The notes beneath the pieces are model-generated. The model had not been told where the DNA came from, did not search any database, and saw only the letters and a program-made list of their open reading frames with translations. 64,000 bases of DNA from Bacteroidota bacterium (GTDB lineage: Bacteria; Bacteroidota; Bacteroidia; Sphingobacteriales; Sphingobacteriaceae), in assembly GCA_013286985.1 (NCBI GenBank), contig JABDEQ010000001.1:1-64000 (forward strand), in the 5' to 3' direction. Positions 10,026-17,857 of the stretch are shown here, piece by piece (positions within the stretch are counted from its first letter, which is position 1; each line of letters starts with the position of its first letter). Made by a program: the position numbers and the translations under genes.

Positions 10026-10838
10026 TTATTTAATAGCCAGCAATTCGGGCGAACCAGGGTTAAAGTATTTTAATTGATAATGCTTTCTAAAGCCATATTT
10101 CTGCGGCTGTTGGATAATAGCTTTCATGGCAATAAGGTTATATACATATACACCGGTTTCGCGGTTTAAATGCATATGGAAATAATTGTCCTCATTTTGT
10201 TCCCTGATACTTTTTTCCAGTTTAATTGAGCCGTTGTTGTAAGCAGCGGCGGTTAATGTCCAGCTGTTAAACTCGGCGTATAATTCTTTAATGTAGATAC
10301 AGGCTGCCCTTGTTGATTTGCGGATGTTCATCCTTTCATCAAGGCCATGTCCAACTTTAAGGCCGTAGGTACGTGCTGTACCAGCCATAAATTGCCATGG
10401 CCCGCGGGCTCCTTTTGATGATGATCCTTCGCCGAAACCCGATTCAACCAGGGGAATATATTTAAAATCATCAGGAATGCCGTAGGCCTGTAAAATAGGT
10501 TCAATAATTGGAAATAGTTTTTCCGCTTTATTCTGAAGAATGTTTGATTGAACGTGTCTGAAGTTGTGTGTTACAAGAGAGCGCTTTAATTTAGCGTTTA
10601 CAACCTCATCATTAACAGGTATAGGTTCATTTGCAAAGCTGTACACCGCGTCTTCATCTTCGGTGCTGGCTAAAATGAATGCGGGCTTGTAGGCCTGCGC
10701 CTGTTTGTGTTTTTTTGCTGATTTTTTTATCCTTGGTACGGCATTTGCACCAGTGATATTAATCAATGAAAAGATAACCAGCAGCACTATTACGGAGCAC
10801 GTAATTGGGTGTCGTTTAGTCATTTCTTTTTTATCCAT
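10026..10838 (-). CDS. Lytic transglycosylase, SLT domain
   Basis: About 270 residues. A short N-terminal hydrophobic segment (HPITCSVIVLLVIFSLINITGANA) is a signal peptide or anchor. The C-terminal 170 residues are an SLT domain: catalytic Glu in VESGFGEGSSSKGARGPWQF, then GTARTYGL, and the NNG motif of AAAYNNGSIKL. It cleaves peptidoglycan between MurNAc and GlcNAc in the periplasm. The open frame extends to 10901, but the promoter at 10867-10898 lies inside that extension, so ATG 10838 (MDKKEMTK) is the start; ATG 10823 is possible. Resembles MltD-type enzymes but no LysM is seen. Confidence 0.88.
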   Translation of the reverse strand: MDKKEMTKRHPITCSVIVLLVIFSLINITGANAVPRIKKSAKKHKQAQAYKPAFILASTEDEDAVYSFANEPIPVNDEVVNAKLKRSLVTHNFRHVQSNILQNKAEKLFPIIEPILQAYGIPDDFKYIPLVESGFGEGSSSKGARGPWQFMAGTARTYGLKVGHGLDERMNIRKSTRAACIYIKELYAEFNSWTLTAAAYNNGSIKLEKSIREQNEDNYFHMHLNRETGVYVYNLIAMKAIIQQPQKYGFRKHYQLKYFNPGSPELLAIK

Positions 10839-10866
10839 ATAGTATACATTTTGGTAGAATGCGCTG

Positions 10867-10898
10867 CAAAGGTACGTTACACAAAGCAGATTATCAAA
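10867..10898 (-). promoter_or_regulatory. Promoter of the lytic transglycosylase gene
   Basis: The minus strand has TTTG (10895-10898), 20 bp, then TACCTTTG (10867-10874): the full Bacteroidota -33/-7 pattern. It fixes the translation start downstream at 10838 with a short leader. Confidence 0.75.
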
Positions 10899-10991
10899 CA
10901 CTTAGCATTTTACAACGTTTGAAAACTATAGTTTTGGGTTCAAAAACTTGCTTTAAAAGCGCTAAACGGACATTTTGAACCGCTAAAAAAA

Positions 10992-11024
10992 ATTGCAATT
11001 GTCTTCAAAAAATCCGTAACTTTG
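10992..11024 (+). promoter_or_regulatory. Promoter of the pseudouridine synthase gene
   Basis: ATTG at 10992-10995, 21 bp, then TAACTTTG at 11017-11024. The expected transcript starts near 11030, before ATG 11061, which rules out the earlier TTG 11022. Confidence 0.7.
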
Positions 11025-11060
11025 ACCCCTACACGCTGCGAAAGCGCTAAATTAAAAAGT

Positions 11061-12497
11061 ATGGCATTTAACAGACCAGGTACCGGAAAGGGCAATCAAT
11101 CCGGAAGATCATCAAGCAGGACATCAAAGTCCGGTGACAGGCCAAAAAGAACTTCAGATACAGATCGTACTGAAAACAATTCATCAAAAAAATATAGCAA
11201 TGACCGCCCCACTGAAAGACGTTCGTCTTCAGCATCGGCTGGTAAACCCTATCAAAAACGCGAAACAGGTGATAAACCGGCAAGCAGTTTTAGCGGCAGC
11301 GGTAGCAACGAAAGGCGTTCACCACGCAGCAAGCCTTATTCGGGCAGACCTGCTGACGCGACTGACAGGCCGAAAAGAAGTTTTGGCGGCGATTCAACGG
11401 GCGACAAAAAACCATTTGCGTCGCGCAACAAACCATACAGTGGCAGACTAGCTGATAGTGATGATCGTCCGAAAAGAAGTTTTGGCGGCGAATCATCTGG
11501 CGGTGATAAAAAACCTTTTCAATCACGCGGTAAATCAACCGGTTCATTTAATGCCGGCGACAAGCCCAAAAGAAGTTTCTCAAGTGATCGCCCCGGCGAT
11601 AAAAAATTTGCAGGCAAACCAGCAAGCGGTGGATTTAAAAAGCCTTATGGCGATAAACCTGCCGATAGCGACAGGCCGCAACGCTCAAGAGCCAAGTACG
11701 ATAAAATAACCCCTGATCTGGATGCGCCTGTAAAAACATTACGTGGCCGTAAAAAAGGCCCTGAACCTAAAGCTAAAGATACAGGCTTGATCCGCCTGAA
11801 CCGTTATATTTCAAATGCAGGTATCTGCTCGCGCCGCAAGGCTGATGAGCTGATCATTGCAGGAGTAGTTGCTGTTAATGGTGTGGTAATTTCTGAGCTG
11901 GGCCATAAAGTTGACCCAATGAAGGATGAAATCCGTTACAATGGCGAAACACTGAAACGCGAAAAAATGGTTTATGTATTGTTAAATAAACCTAAAGACT
12001 ATATTACTACTACCGAAGATCCGCAGGAACGCCGTACCGTGATGCACCTGGTTGAAAAAGCCAGTCGCGAACGTATTTATCCAATTGGCCGCCTGGATCG
12101 TAACACAACCGGTTTGTTATTAATGACCAATGATGGTGATTTAGCCGATAAACTATCCCATCCACGCAATAACATTGTTAAACTATACCAGGTTGAGCTA
12201 AACAAAAGCTTAACCCAGGGCGATTTAAACAAAATCTCTTTTGGTTTAGAGCTGGAAGATGGCTTAATTAAACCCGATTCTATATCATATGTTGCCGGTG
12301 GCTCGAAAAGAGAAATTGGTATACAGATCCACAGCGGTAAAAACCGTATTGTGCGCCGTATATTTGAACATCTGGGCTATGAGGTGGTGAAGCTGGACAG
12401 GGCGGTATATGCCAACCTGACCAAAAAAGATCTTCCGCGTGGCCGCTGGAGATATTTAGAAGAAAGCGAAGTAGTGCAATTAAAGCACCTGATATAA
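11061..12497 (+). CDS. rluB: Pseudouridine synthase, RluB/RsuA family, with long basic N-terminus
   Basis: 478 residues. The C-terminal 240 are a standard RsuA/RluB/RluE enzyme: an S4 RNA-binding domain (LIRLNRYISNAGICSRRKADELI), then the catalytic core with YPIGRLDRNTTGLLL (Asp is the nucleophile) and GKNRIVRRIFEHLGYEV. It isomerises uridine in ribosomal RNA. The N-terminal 220-230 residues are low complexity, rich in Ser/Gly/Lys/Arg, with repeated blocks of the form KPYSGRxADxxDRPKRSFGG. This tail is common in Bacteroidota homologues and probably disordered and RNA-binding. The start is ATG 11061, after the promoter. rluB is the closest symbol; the exact rRNA target is not determined. Confidence 0.9.
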   Translation: MAFNRPGTGKGNQSGRSSSRTSKSGDRPKRTSDTDRTENNSSKKYSNDRPTERRSSSASAGKPYQKRETGDKPASSFSGSGSNERRSPRSKPYSGRPADATDRPKRSFGGDSTGDKKPFASRNKPYSGRLADSDDRPKRSFGGESSGGDKKPFQSRGKSTGSFNAGDKPKRSFSSDRPGDKKFAGKPASGGFKKPYGDKPADSDRPQRSRAKYDKITPDLDAPVKTLRGRKKGPEPKAKDTGLIRLNRYISNAGICSRRKADELIIAGVVAVNGVVISELGHKVDPMKDEIRYNGETLKREKMVYVLLNKPKDYITTTEDPQERRTVMHLVEKASRERIYPIGRLDRNTTGLLLMTNDGDLADKLSHPRNNIVKLYQVELNKSLTQGDLNKISFGLELEDGLIKPDSISYVAGGSKREIGIQIHSGKNRIVRRIFEHLGYEVVKLDRAVYANLTKKDLPRGRWRYLEESEVVQLKHLI

Positions 12498-12510
12498 AAT
12501 ACTATAAAGC

Positions 12511-12545
12511 AGAAAGCCCCGGCAAAACCGGGGCTTTCTCTTTTT
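12511..12545 (+). terminator. Intrinsic terminator after the pseudouridine synthase gene
   Basis: Perfect 12-bp stem (12511-12522 with 12528-12539), loop CAAAA, then CTTTTT. Lies between convergent genes. Confidence 0.9.
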
Positions 12546-12561
12546 ATAAGCTGTATTATTT

Positions 12562-13542
12562 TTATTGTCCCAATATCCAGGCGAAAATCAATGGTGCTAC
12601 AATGGTAGCATCACTTTCTACAATGAACTTAGGGGTATGGATGTCCAGTTTACCCCAGGTAATTTTTTCGTTTGGCACAGCACCAGAGTATGATCCGTAA
12701 GAAGTGGTTGAATCTGATATCTGGCAGAAATAGCTCCAGAAAGGAATCTCAGGCATTTCCATATCCTGATATAACATCGGCACCACGCAAATTGGAAAAT
12801 CGCCGGCAATACCACCGCCAATCTGGAAAAATCCTATTCCCTTGCCCGATGAGTTTTTAACATACCAATCGGCCAGCCAGGCCATGTATTCAATACCACT
12901 TTTCATGGTAGTAGCTTTAATTTCATTTTTTATTACATATGATGCAAAGATGTTGCCCATAGTGCTGTCTTCCCATCCGGGTACAACAATAGGCAAATTT
13001 CTTTCGGCAGCGGCCAGCATCCATGAGTTTTTAGGATCAATTTCATAGTATTGCTCCAACTCGCCGCTCAGCAATATTTTGTACATAAATTCATGCGGAA
13101 AAAAGCGCTCGCCACTGGTATCGGCATCTTTCCAAATTTTATAAATATGTTTCTGCAAACGGCGAAATGCTTCTTCTTCGGGGATGCAAGTATCGGTAAC
13201 ACGGTTGTAATGATTCTCCAACAAATCCCACTCATCCTGCGGACTTAAATCACGATAGTGTGGTACGCGCTTGTAGTGCGAGTGAGCAACCAGGTTCATG
13301 ATATCTTCTTCCAAATTGGCACCTGTACACGATATGATATCAATTTTACCCTGGCGAATCATTTCGGCTAATGATATACCCAGCTCGGCGGTGCTCATGG
13401 CACCAGCTAAAGTAACCATCATTTTTCCACCTTCTAAAAGATGTGTTTCATATCCTTTGGCGGCATCAACTAATGCTGCGGCGTTAAAATGCAGGTAATT
13501 TCTCTCAATAAACTGCGATATGGGTCCCTTTGTAGTGCTCAT
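12562..13542 (-). CDS. Deoxyhypusine-synthase family protein
   Basis: 326 residues resembling deoxyhypusine synthase (DHS) throughout: a Rossmann-like NAD region (MMVTLAGAMSTAELGISLAEMI, IISCTGANLEEDIMN), IGFFQIGGGIAGDFP, and ITWGKLDIHTPKF, in which Lys at about residue 298 aligns with the catalytic lysine (K329) of human DHS. DHS moves the aminobutyl group of spermidine to eIF5A lysine; bacteria lack eIF5A. Plant homospermidine synthase evolved from DHS, so a polyamine-forming role is plausible here, but the acceptor is inferred. A separate -7-like TACTTTTG lies at 13564-13571 on the minus strand. Confidence 0.88.
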   Translation of the reverse strand: MSTTKGPISQFIERNYLHFNAAALVDAAKGYETHLLEGGKMMVTLAGAMSTAELGISLAEMIRQGKIDIISCTGANLEEDIMNLVAHSHYKRVPHYRDLSPQDEWDLLENHYNRVTDTCIPEEEAFRRLQKHIYKIWKDADTSGERFFPHEFMYKILLSGELEQYYEIDPKNSWMLAAAERNLPIVVPGWEDSTMGNIFASYVIKNEIKATTMKSGIEYMAWLADWYVKNSSGKGIGFFQIGGGIAGDFPICVVPMLYQDMEMPEIPFWSYFCQISDSTTSYGSYSGAVPNEKITWGKLDIHTPKFIVESDATIVAPLIFAWILGQ

Positions 13543-13632
13543 AACTGATCAAAAATATTTGCGCAAAAGTAGCTATTTTGCGTGAACTGGTGATTTAAAA
13601 TTCTTAAAGCCTAAAACAAAAACTTAAAAAAG

Positions 13633-13640
13633 TACCTTTG
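13633..13640 (+). promoter_or_regulatory. -7 element before the outer-membrane barrel gene
   Basis: TACCTTTG, 11 bp before ATG 13652, so the leader would be only about 7 nt. No good -33 match. Supports ATG 13652 over the earlier TTG 13643. Confidence 0.5.
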
Positions 13641-13651
13641 CATTGCTGAAC

Positions 13652-14788
13652 ATGAAGAAACTTTTTACCCTGACAATTGCTTTGGTCTGTTTTCAATCAG
13701 CTTTTGCACAACTAAATTTTCTGCCAAAATTCATCAGAAAGATGTATTTCAATAAGGATACCAGCAGAAAATCCAGTTTTTTAATAGTACCAGCCTTAAG
13801 TTCATCGCCCGAAACCGGCCTTGAATTTGGAGGCGCGGCCATACTCTCCTTCTATTCTGATACTATACACCGCGATACAAGAGTATCCAGTTTATTTGGA
13901 TATGCTACTATCACTACCAAGGGCCAGGCAAAACTCAGTCTTAATACCAGTTACTGGACTCCGCAAAACAAATGGCACTATACGTCAAGCGTAAGCTATT
14001 ACAATTATCCCTTTGATTTTTATGGCATAGGTAATAATACCAGGTTATCCAGTCTTGACCCGGTTGAGGAAAGGCGTTACAAATTTTCTATCGGGGGCGA
14101 AAGACTTTTTGGCGATCGTTTTTATTTGGGTTATGTAGCCGGTGCCGTAAAGTACTATTATAAATATCAACCCGATCCAAATGCTACCATTAACTCGCCC
14201 CAGGTTGAGGACAGACATGGCGGCGATATTATTTATATAGGCCCCAGCTTTACTTACGATACACGTAATAACAATACCTATACCACCCGTGGTATGATTA
14301 TAAGCACTTACTATAACTTAATGCAGGGTATTTATTATAATAGCTTTTACCAGGGTGGCTTTTTTAATATAGAATACTCGCAGTTTTTTTTATTGGCAGG
14401 GCCTCTTGTTTTGGGCGTGGATATACAGGAACAGAGCCTTACGGGAGGGCAATCGCCATTTTACCTGATGCCGCAAATGGGAAGCGACGAAATGATGCGT
14501 GGTTATTACCAGGGCCGCTACCGCGACAGGAACTTTATAGCCGGCCAAACAGAACTGCGCTACCGCATTGATAAACGCTGGGGCCTTGCAGCATTTGCCG
14601 GCACAGGCGAAGTTTTTCATACCACATTTAGCACTGAGCAGCTAAAGCCAAACTATGGCGGTGGTGTCCGCTACTTTTTCGACGTTCAAAAAGGACTTGC
14701 CATAAGACTTGATTACGGTGTGGGTCAAAAACCAGCGGGCGAACCGCGTCAGAGTGGATTTTATATTGCACTGGGTCAATCATTTTAA
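13652..14788 (+). CDS. Outer-membrane beta-barrel protein, surface antigen D15/BamA-like
   Basis: 378 residues with a signal peptide (MKKLFTLTIALVCFQSAFAQ). The rest alternates aromatic and polar residues in strands (GLEFGGAAILSFYS, LSLNTSYWTPQNKWHYTSSVSYYNYP) and ends in a C-terminal barrel signature (GVRYFFDVQKGLAIRLDYGVG ... FYIALGQSF, terminal Phe). A GRYRDRNFIAGQTELRYRI stretch fits the conserved late-barrel segment of the bacterial surface antigen family. No POTRA domain is present, so this is a barrel-only relative, not BamA itself. Cargo unknown. Confidence 0.78.
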   Translation: MKKLFTLTIALVCFQSAFAQLNFLPKFIRKMYFNKDTSRKSSFLIVPALSSSPETGLEFGGAAILSFYSDTIHRDTRVSSLFGYATITTKGQAKLSLNTSYWTPQNKWHYTSSVSYYNYPFDFYGIGNNTRLSSLDPVEERRYKFSIGGERLFGDRFYLGYVAGAVKYYYKYQPDPNATINSPQVEDRHGGDIIYIGPSFTYDTRNNNTYTTRGMIISTYYNLMQGIYYNSFYQGGFFNIEYSQFFLLAGPLVLGVDIQEQSLTGGQSPFYLMPQMGSDEMMRGYYQGRYRDRNFIAGQTELRYRIDKRWGLAAFAGTGEVFHTTFSTEQLKPNYGGGVRYFFDVQKGLAIRLDYGVGQKPAGEPRQSGFYIALGQSF

Positions 14789-14987
14789 AAAGAGGTTAAC
14801 GCCCATAACACCTTTGTGTAATAAAGCCCGTTTACGCTTTACTTAAGGCTGCCATATCAATGCTTTTAAGTACATTTACCAAACGCATTGCCATAATGGC
14901 ATAATAAACAGGCAATTGTAACATCGGTATGCGTTTTGTAATCTTATCATTAAAGTTGCACACATCTTAAATCTAAAAGAATTTAAC

Positions 14988-15566
14988 ATGAAAAATTTAT
15001 TAATAGCATTAGGTGTTATTGTATTCATTTGCCTTATAGGCGGATGTAGCTATAACGGCATGGTATCAAAAGACGAAAACGTGAAGGCCAAATGGGGTGC
15101 GGTTGAATCACAGTACCAGCGCCGCAGCGATCTGATCCCTAATTTGGTTGCTACGGTAAAAGGCGCAGCCAACTTTGAAAAAAGCACATTGATTGCAGTT
15201 ACTGACGCCCGCGCCCGGGCTACCTCTATCCAGGTTGACCCTACTAAGCTCGATCCGGCTACTATACAAAAATACCAGGCGGCCCAGGGGCAATTGGGTA
15301 CCGCTTTGGGAAGACTATTGGTAGCTTCTGAACGCTACCCGGAGTTGCAGTCAAACAGCAATTTCACCGGTCTGCAAGCATCCATTGAAGGTACCGAAAA
15401 CCGCATTAACGTAGCCCGGCTGGATTATAATGCTGCTGTACAGGAATACAATACTTCTATCCGTTCGTTCCCGGCGGTTATAACTGCCAGGTTATTCGGC
15501 TTTAATGAAAAAGGTAGCTTTGAGGCAGAAGCCGGTGCAGACAAGGCACCTAAAGTTGCATTTTAA
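14988..15566 (+). CDS. lemA: LemA family protein
   Basis: 192 residues. N-terminal hydrophobic segment (MKNLLIALGVIVFICLIGG) followed by Cys, which may be lipidated, then the LemA helical bundle: VKAKWGAVESQYQRRSDLIPNLVATVKG, LQGSN-type region as LQSNSNFTGLQASIEGTENRINVARLDYN, and FPAVITARLFGF near the end. LemA proteins are membrane-anchored with unknown biochemical function. Here, as often in Bacteroidota, the gene precedes two TPM-domain genes, suggesting a shared envelope role. Confidence 0.93.
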   Translation: MKNLLIALGVIVFICLIGGCSYNGMVSKDENVKAKWGAVESQYQRRSDLIPNLVATVKGAANFEKSTLIAVTDARARATSIQVDPTKLDPATIQKYQAAQGQLGTALGRLLVASERYPELQSNSNFTGLQASIEGTENRINVARLDYNAAVQEYNTSIRSFPAVITARLFGFNEKGSFEAEAGADKAPKVAF

Positions 15567-15613
15567 ACATTGATTTCACTGATGGAAAATGATGACACCG
15601 ATTTACAAAGCAC

Positions 15614-15686
15614 ATCAGTGAAATCAACATCAATCGGTGAAATCATCGTAACAATCAGTGCAATCAACATCAATCGGTGAAATCAT
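15614..15686 (+). repeat. Imperfect tandem repeat, 33-bp unit at 40-bp spacing
   Basis: Two copies (15614-15646 and 15654-15686) differ at one base and consist of short ATCAxTG/AATC words. They lie in the lemA-TPM spacer. No dyad or promoter is evident; nothing functional can be claimed. Confidence 0.7.
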
Positions 15687-15712
15687 AATAATAAGTGTAA
15701 TCACAAAAAAAT

Positions 15713-16147
15713 ATGGCACTATTTACCACAGAGGAACAGCAGCGCATCCGCACCGCTATTGAGGACGCCGAAAGGCATACATCGGGGCAGATACGGGTAT
15801 GTATCGAAAAAAAATGCTCCGAAGATGTTTTGGGCCGGGCTGCTAAATATTTCCGCCAGTTAAATATGCATAAAACCAAGTTGCGTAATGGTGTGCTGAT
15901 TTATGTGGCCACTGTTGATCGCAAGTTTGCCATTATTGGCGATGCCGGTATTAACAAAGCAGTGCCCGATGGCTTTTGGGATGATGCGAAAGAGGATATG
16001 CTGCAGCATTTTAAATATGGTAACATTATAGAGGGCATCGTTACCGGTTTAGGCATTGCCGGCGAACATCTGCAAAAATATTTCCCACATCAAACCAATG
16101 GCACTAATGAACTTTCGGACGATATTGCCTTTATGGATGGCGATTAA
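15713..16147 (+). CDS. TPM domain protein without signal peptide
   Basis: 144 residues covering one TPM (DUF477) domain: FTTEEQQRIRTAIEDAERHTSGQIRV, GVLIYVATVDRKFAIIGDAGINKAVP, FWDDAKEDML. No signal peptide, so it probably works in the cytoplasm or at the inner face of the membrane. TPM domains occur in photosystem-repair proteins of plants and in bacterial envelope proteins; the activity in bacteria is not known. Ten bases separate it from the next TPM gene, so the two are co-transcribed. Confidence 0.88.
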   Translation: MALFTTEEQQRIRTAIEDAERHTSGQIRVCIEKKCSEDVLGRAAKYFRQLNMHKTKLRNGVLIYVATVDRKFAIIGDAGINKAVPDGFWDDAKEDMLQHFKYGNIIEGIVTGLGIAGEHLQKYFPHQTNGTNELSDDIAFMDGD

Positions 16148-16157
16148 ACATATAACC

Positions 16158-16970
16158 ATGTTCAAAAAAACTATTATACTTTCTTTGCTGGTGCTAACCG
16201 GTTTTATAACCCGCGCGCAGCAACTGCCACCAAAATCAAATACGCTGGTAACAGATTATACCAACACGCTGTCAGCGGCTGATGAGCAGCAGCTGGAACA
16301 AAAACTGGTTGCTTTTGATGATTCCACTTCCACTCAAATAGCGGTAGTAATTATTAAATCGGTTGGCGAATATGATATTGATGATTACGGACAAAAGCTG
16401 GGCCGGGCCTGGGGCATTGGGCAGCAGGGAAAAAACAACGGCATTTTGATACTGGTGGCTGCTGCTGATAGAAAAGTTACCATCCAAACCGGTTATGGCG
16501 CCGAAGGCGCAGTGCCCGATGTTATTACACATCAAATTATACAAAACGATATCATACCCCACTTTAAGCAAAATGATTATTATGGCGGCCTGAATGCAGC
16601 CACTGATGATTTGATGAAATATATGAAGGGCGAATACAAAGCGCCCAACAAGCCGAAACAAAACGCTGCTACAGCCGATGACGACAATACAGGAGGTTAC
16701 ATCGCTCTTGGTATTATCGTTCTGGTGATCCTCATTGTTATTTTCAGAAGAGGTGGCGGCGGTGGCGGTCAGATTTATGGCGGACGCGGCAGCGCAAGTC
16801 CATTTTGGTGGTTTTTGGGCGGCTCTTTATTGGGCGGCGGTAATTGGGGTGGTTTCTCTAACGGCAACGGTAATGGCGGGTTTGGTGGAGGCGGGGACAG
16901 CGGCGGCGGTGGTTTCGGGGGATTTGGCGGGGGTGACTTCGGCGGCGGCGGATCGAGCGGAAGTTGGTAG
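16158..16970 (+). CDS. TPM domain protein, membrane-anchored, glycine-rich tail
   Basis: 270 residues from ATG 16158 (MFKKTIILSLLVLTGFITRAQQ, a signal peptide); the frame runs back to 16056 but overlaps the upstream gene and would bury the signal peptide. The TPM domain (about residues 35-155) has LVTDYTNTLSAADEQQLEQKL, AWGIGQQGKNNGILILVAAADRKVTIQTGYGAEG. A membrane span (YIALGIIVLVILIVIFRR, about residues 180-198) is followed by a Gly-rich tail ending GGGGSSGSW. This tail is typical of YgcG-like proteins. The domain would face the periplasm. Confidence 0.88.
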   Translation: MFKKTIILSLLVLTGFITRAQQLPPKSNTLVTDYTNTLSAADEQQLEQKLVAFDDSTSTQIAVVIIKSVGEYDIDDYGQKLGRAWGIGQQGKNNGILILVAAADRKVTIQTGYGAEGAVPDVITHQIIQNDIIPHFKQNDYYGGLNAATDDLMKYMKGEYKAPNKPKQNAATADDDNTGGYIALGIIVLVILIVIFRRGGGGGGQIYGGRGSASPFWWFLGGSLLGGGNWGGFSNGNGNGGFGGGGDSGGGGFGGFGGGDFGGGGSSGSW

Positions 16971-17051
16971 TAGAGGGTTCATGGGAGATGGACCGTAGTT
17001 CATAGCGGGTAGTTCATAGCTCAGGCCAATGGTAGCGAGAGGGTATTGGGT

Positions 17052-17250
17052 AGATTTATCTACTTAGCCTTCAATGCCGCTTTAACTCTATTTACAACAT
17101 TCGCTTTGCCACGATTTATTAACCATGAGCTACAAGGAATGGTTAATGCTTTGAAAAAGCAAGCAGTAAGCAGATTTATTTACCTGGCCTTCCATTTCAT
17201 TTTAACTCTATTTACTACATTCGCCTTGCCATGGACTATCAACCATGGCC
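17052..17250 (+). repeat. Imperfect 120-bp direct repeat in the spacer before the NUDIX gene
   Basis: The 316-bp gap between the TPM and NUDIX genes holds two copies of about 79 bp (17052-17130 and 17172-17250), about 78 percent identical by eye. A TTG-initiated frame crosses both and encodes twice the phrase LTLFTTFALP. No ATG or convincing ribosome-binding site is present. Short GTTCATAG words flank the repeat. I treat it as non-coding repeat DNA. Confidence 0.6.
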
Positions 17251-17286
17251 AATGAACTACCCTCTATGAACTATCAACCGTCAACC

Positions 17287-17832
17287 ATGAACCACAAAAA
17301 TCTGATCTGGAAAAAACTTTCATCTCACTATATCCACAAAGGCCCATGGGCCACCTTGCGAACAGACCGGTGCGAAATGCCGAGCGGACACATTGTTGAA
17401 GATTACTACGTTTTAGAATATAACAACTGGGTTAATGCCGTTGCTATAACGGAGGATAACAAAATTTTGATGGTGACGCAGTACCGTCATGCAGCAGAAA
17501 TAGTTTCGCTCGAAATTCCGGGTGGTGTGATTGACGATGGTGAATCGCCCGAACAAGCTATTCGCCGTGAGTTACTGGAAGAAACCGGTTACCAGTTTGA
17601 CGAGTTTGAATTGCTGTGTACCGTTTATGCTAATCCATCAACCGGAAATAATTATACCACATGCTATTTGGCAAGAGGAGGCAAAAAGGTACAGGAGCAG
17701 CATTTAGATGAACAAGAAGATCTGATTGTGGAAACTTATACCGTTGATGAAGTAAAGCAGTTGCTGGCTCAAAACAAAATAGCCCAGGCTTTACATTGCA
17801 CCGGGCTATTTTATGCTTTTATGAAATTGTAG
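17287..17832 (+). CDS. NUDIX hydrolase, ADP-ribose pyrophosphatase-like
   Basis: 181 residues from ATG 17287 (MNHKNLIWKK); an earlier in-frame ATG at 17245 falls in repeat DNA. The Nudix box is complete: GGVIDDGESPEQAIRRELLEETGY (split here by residue function: Gly, the Glu after DDG, and REllEEtG that bind Mg). The fold and the VYANPSTGNNYTTCYLARG region resemble ADP-sugar/ADP-ribose pyrophosphatases. It would hydrolyse a nucleoside diphosphate linked to another group in the cytosol; the substrate is not determined. Confidence 0.9.
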   Translation: MNHKNLIWKKLSSHYIHKGPWATLRTDRCEMPSGHIVEDYYVLEYNNWVNAVAITEDNKILMVTQYRHAAEIVSLEIPGGVIDDGESPEQAIRRELLEETGYQFDEFELLCTVYANPSTGNNYTTCYLARGGKKVQEQHLDEQEDLIVETYTVDEVKQLLAQNKIAQALHCTGLFYAFMKL

Positions 17833-17857
17833 GGTTAAACAAACCCTTAATTTTATT
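17831..17857. terminator. Short hairpin between NUDIX and NHL genes
   Basis: Arms AGGGTT (17831-17836) and AACCCT (17842-17847) followed by TTAATTTT; it overlaps the NUDIX stop. Weak stem, placed between convergent genes. Confidence 0.4.
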
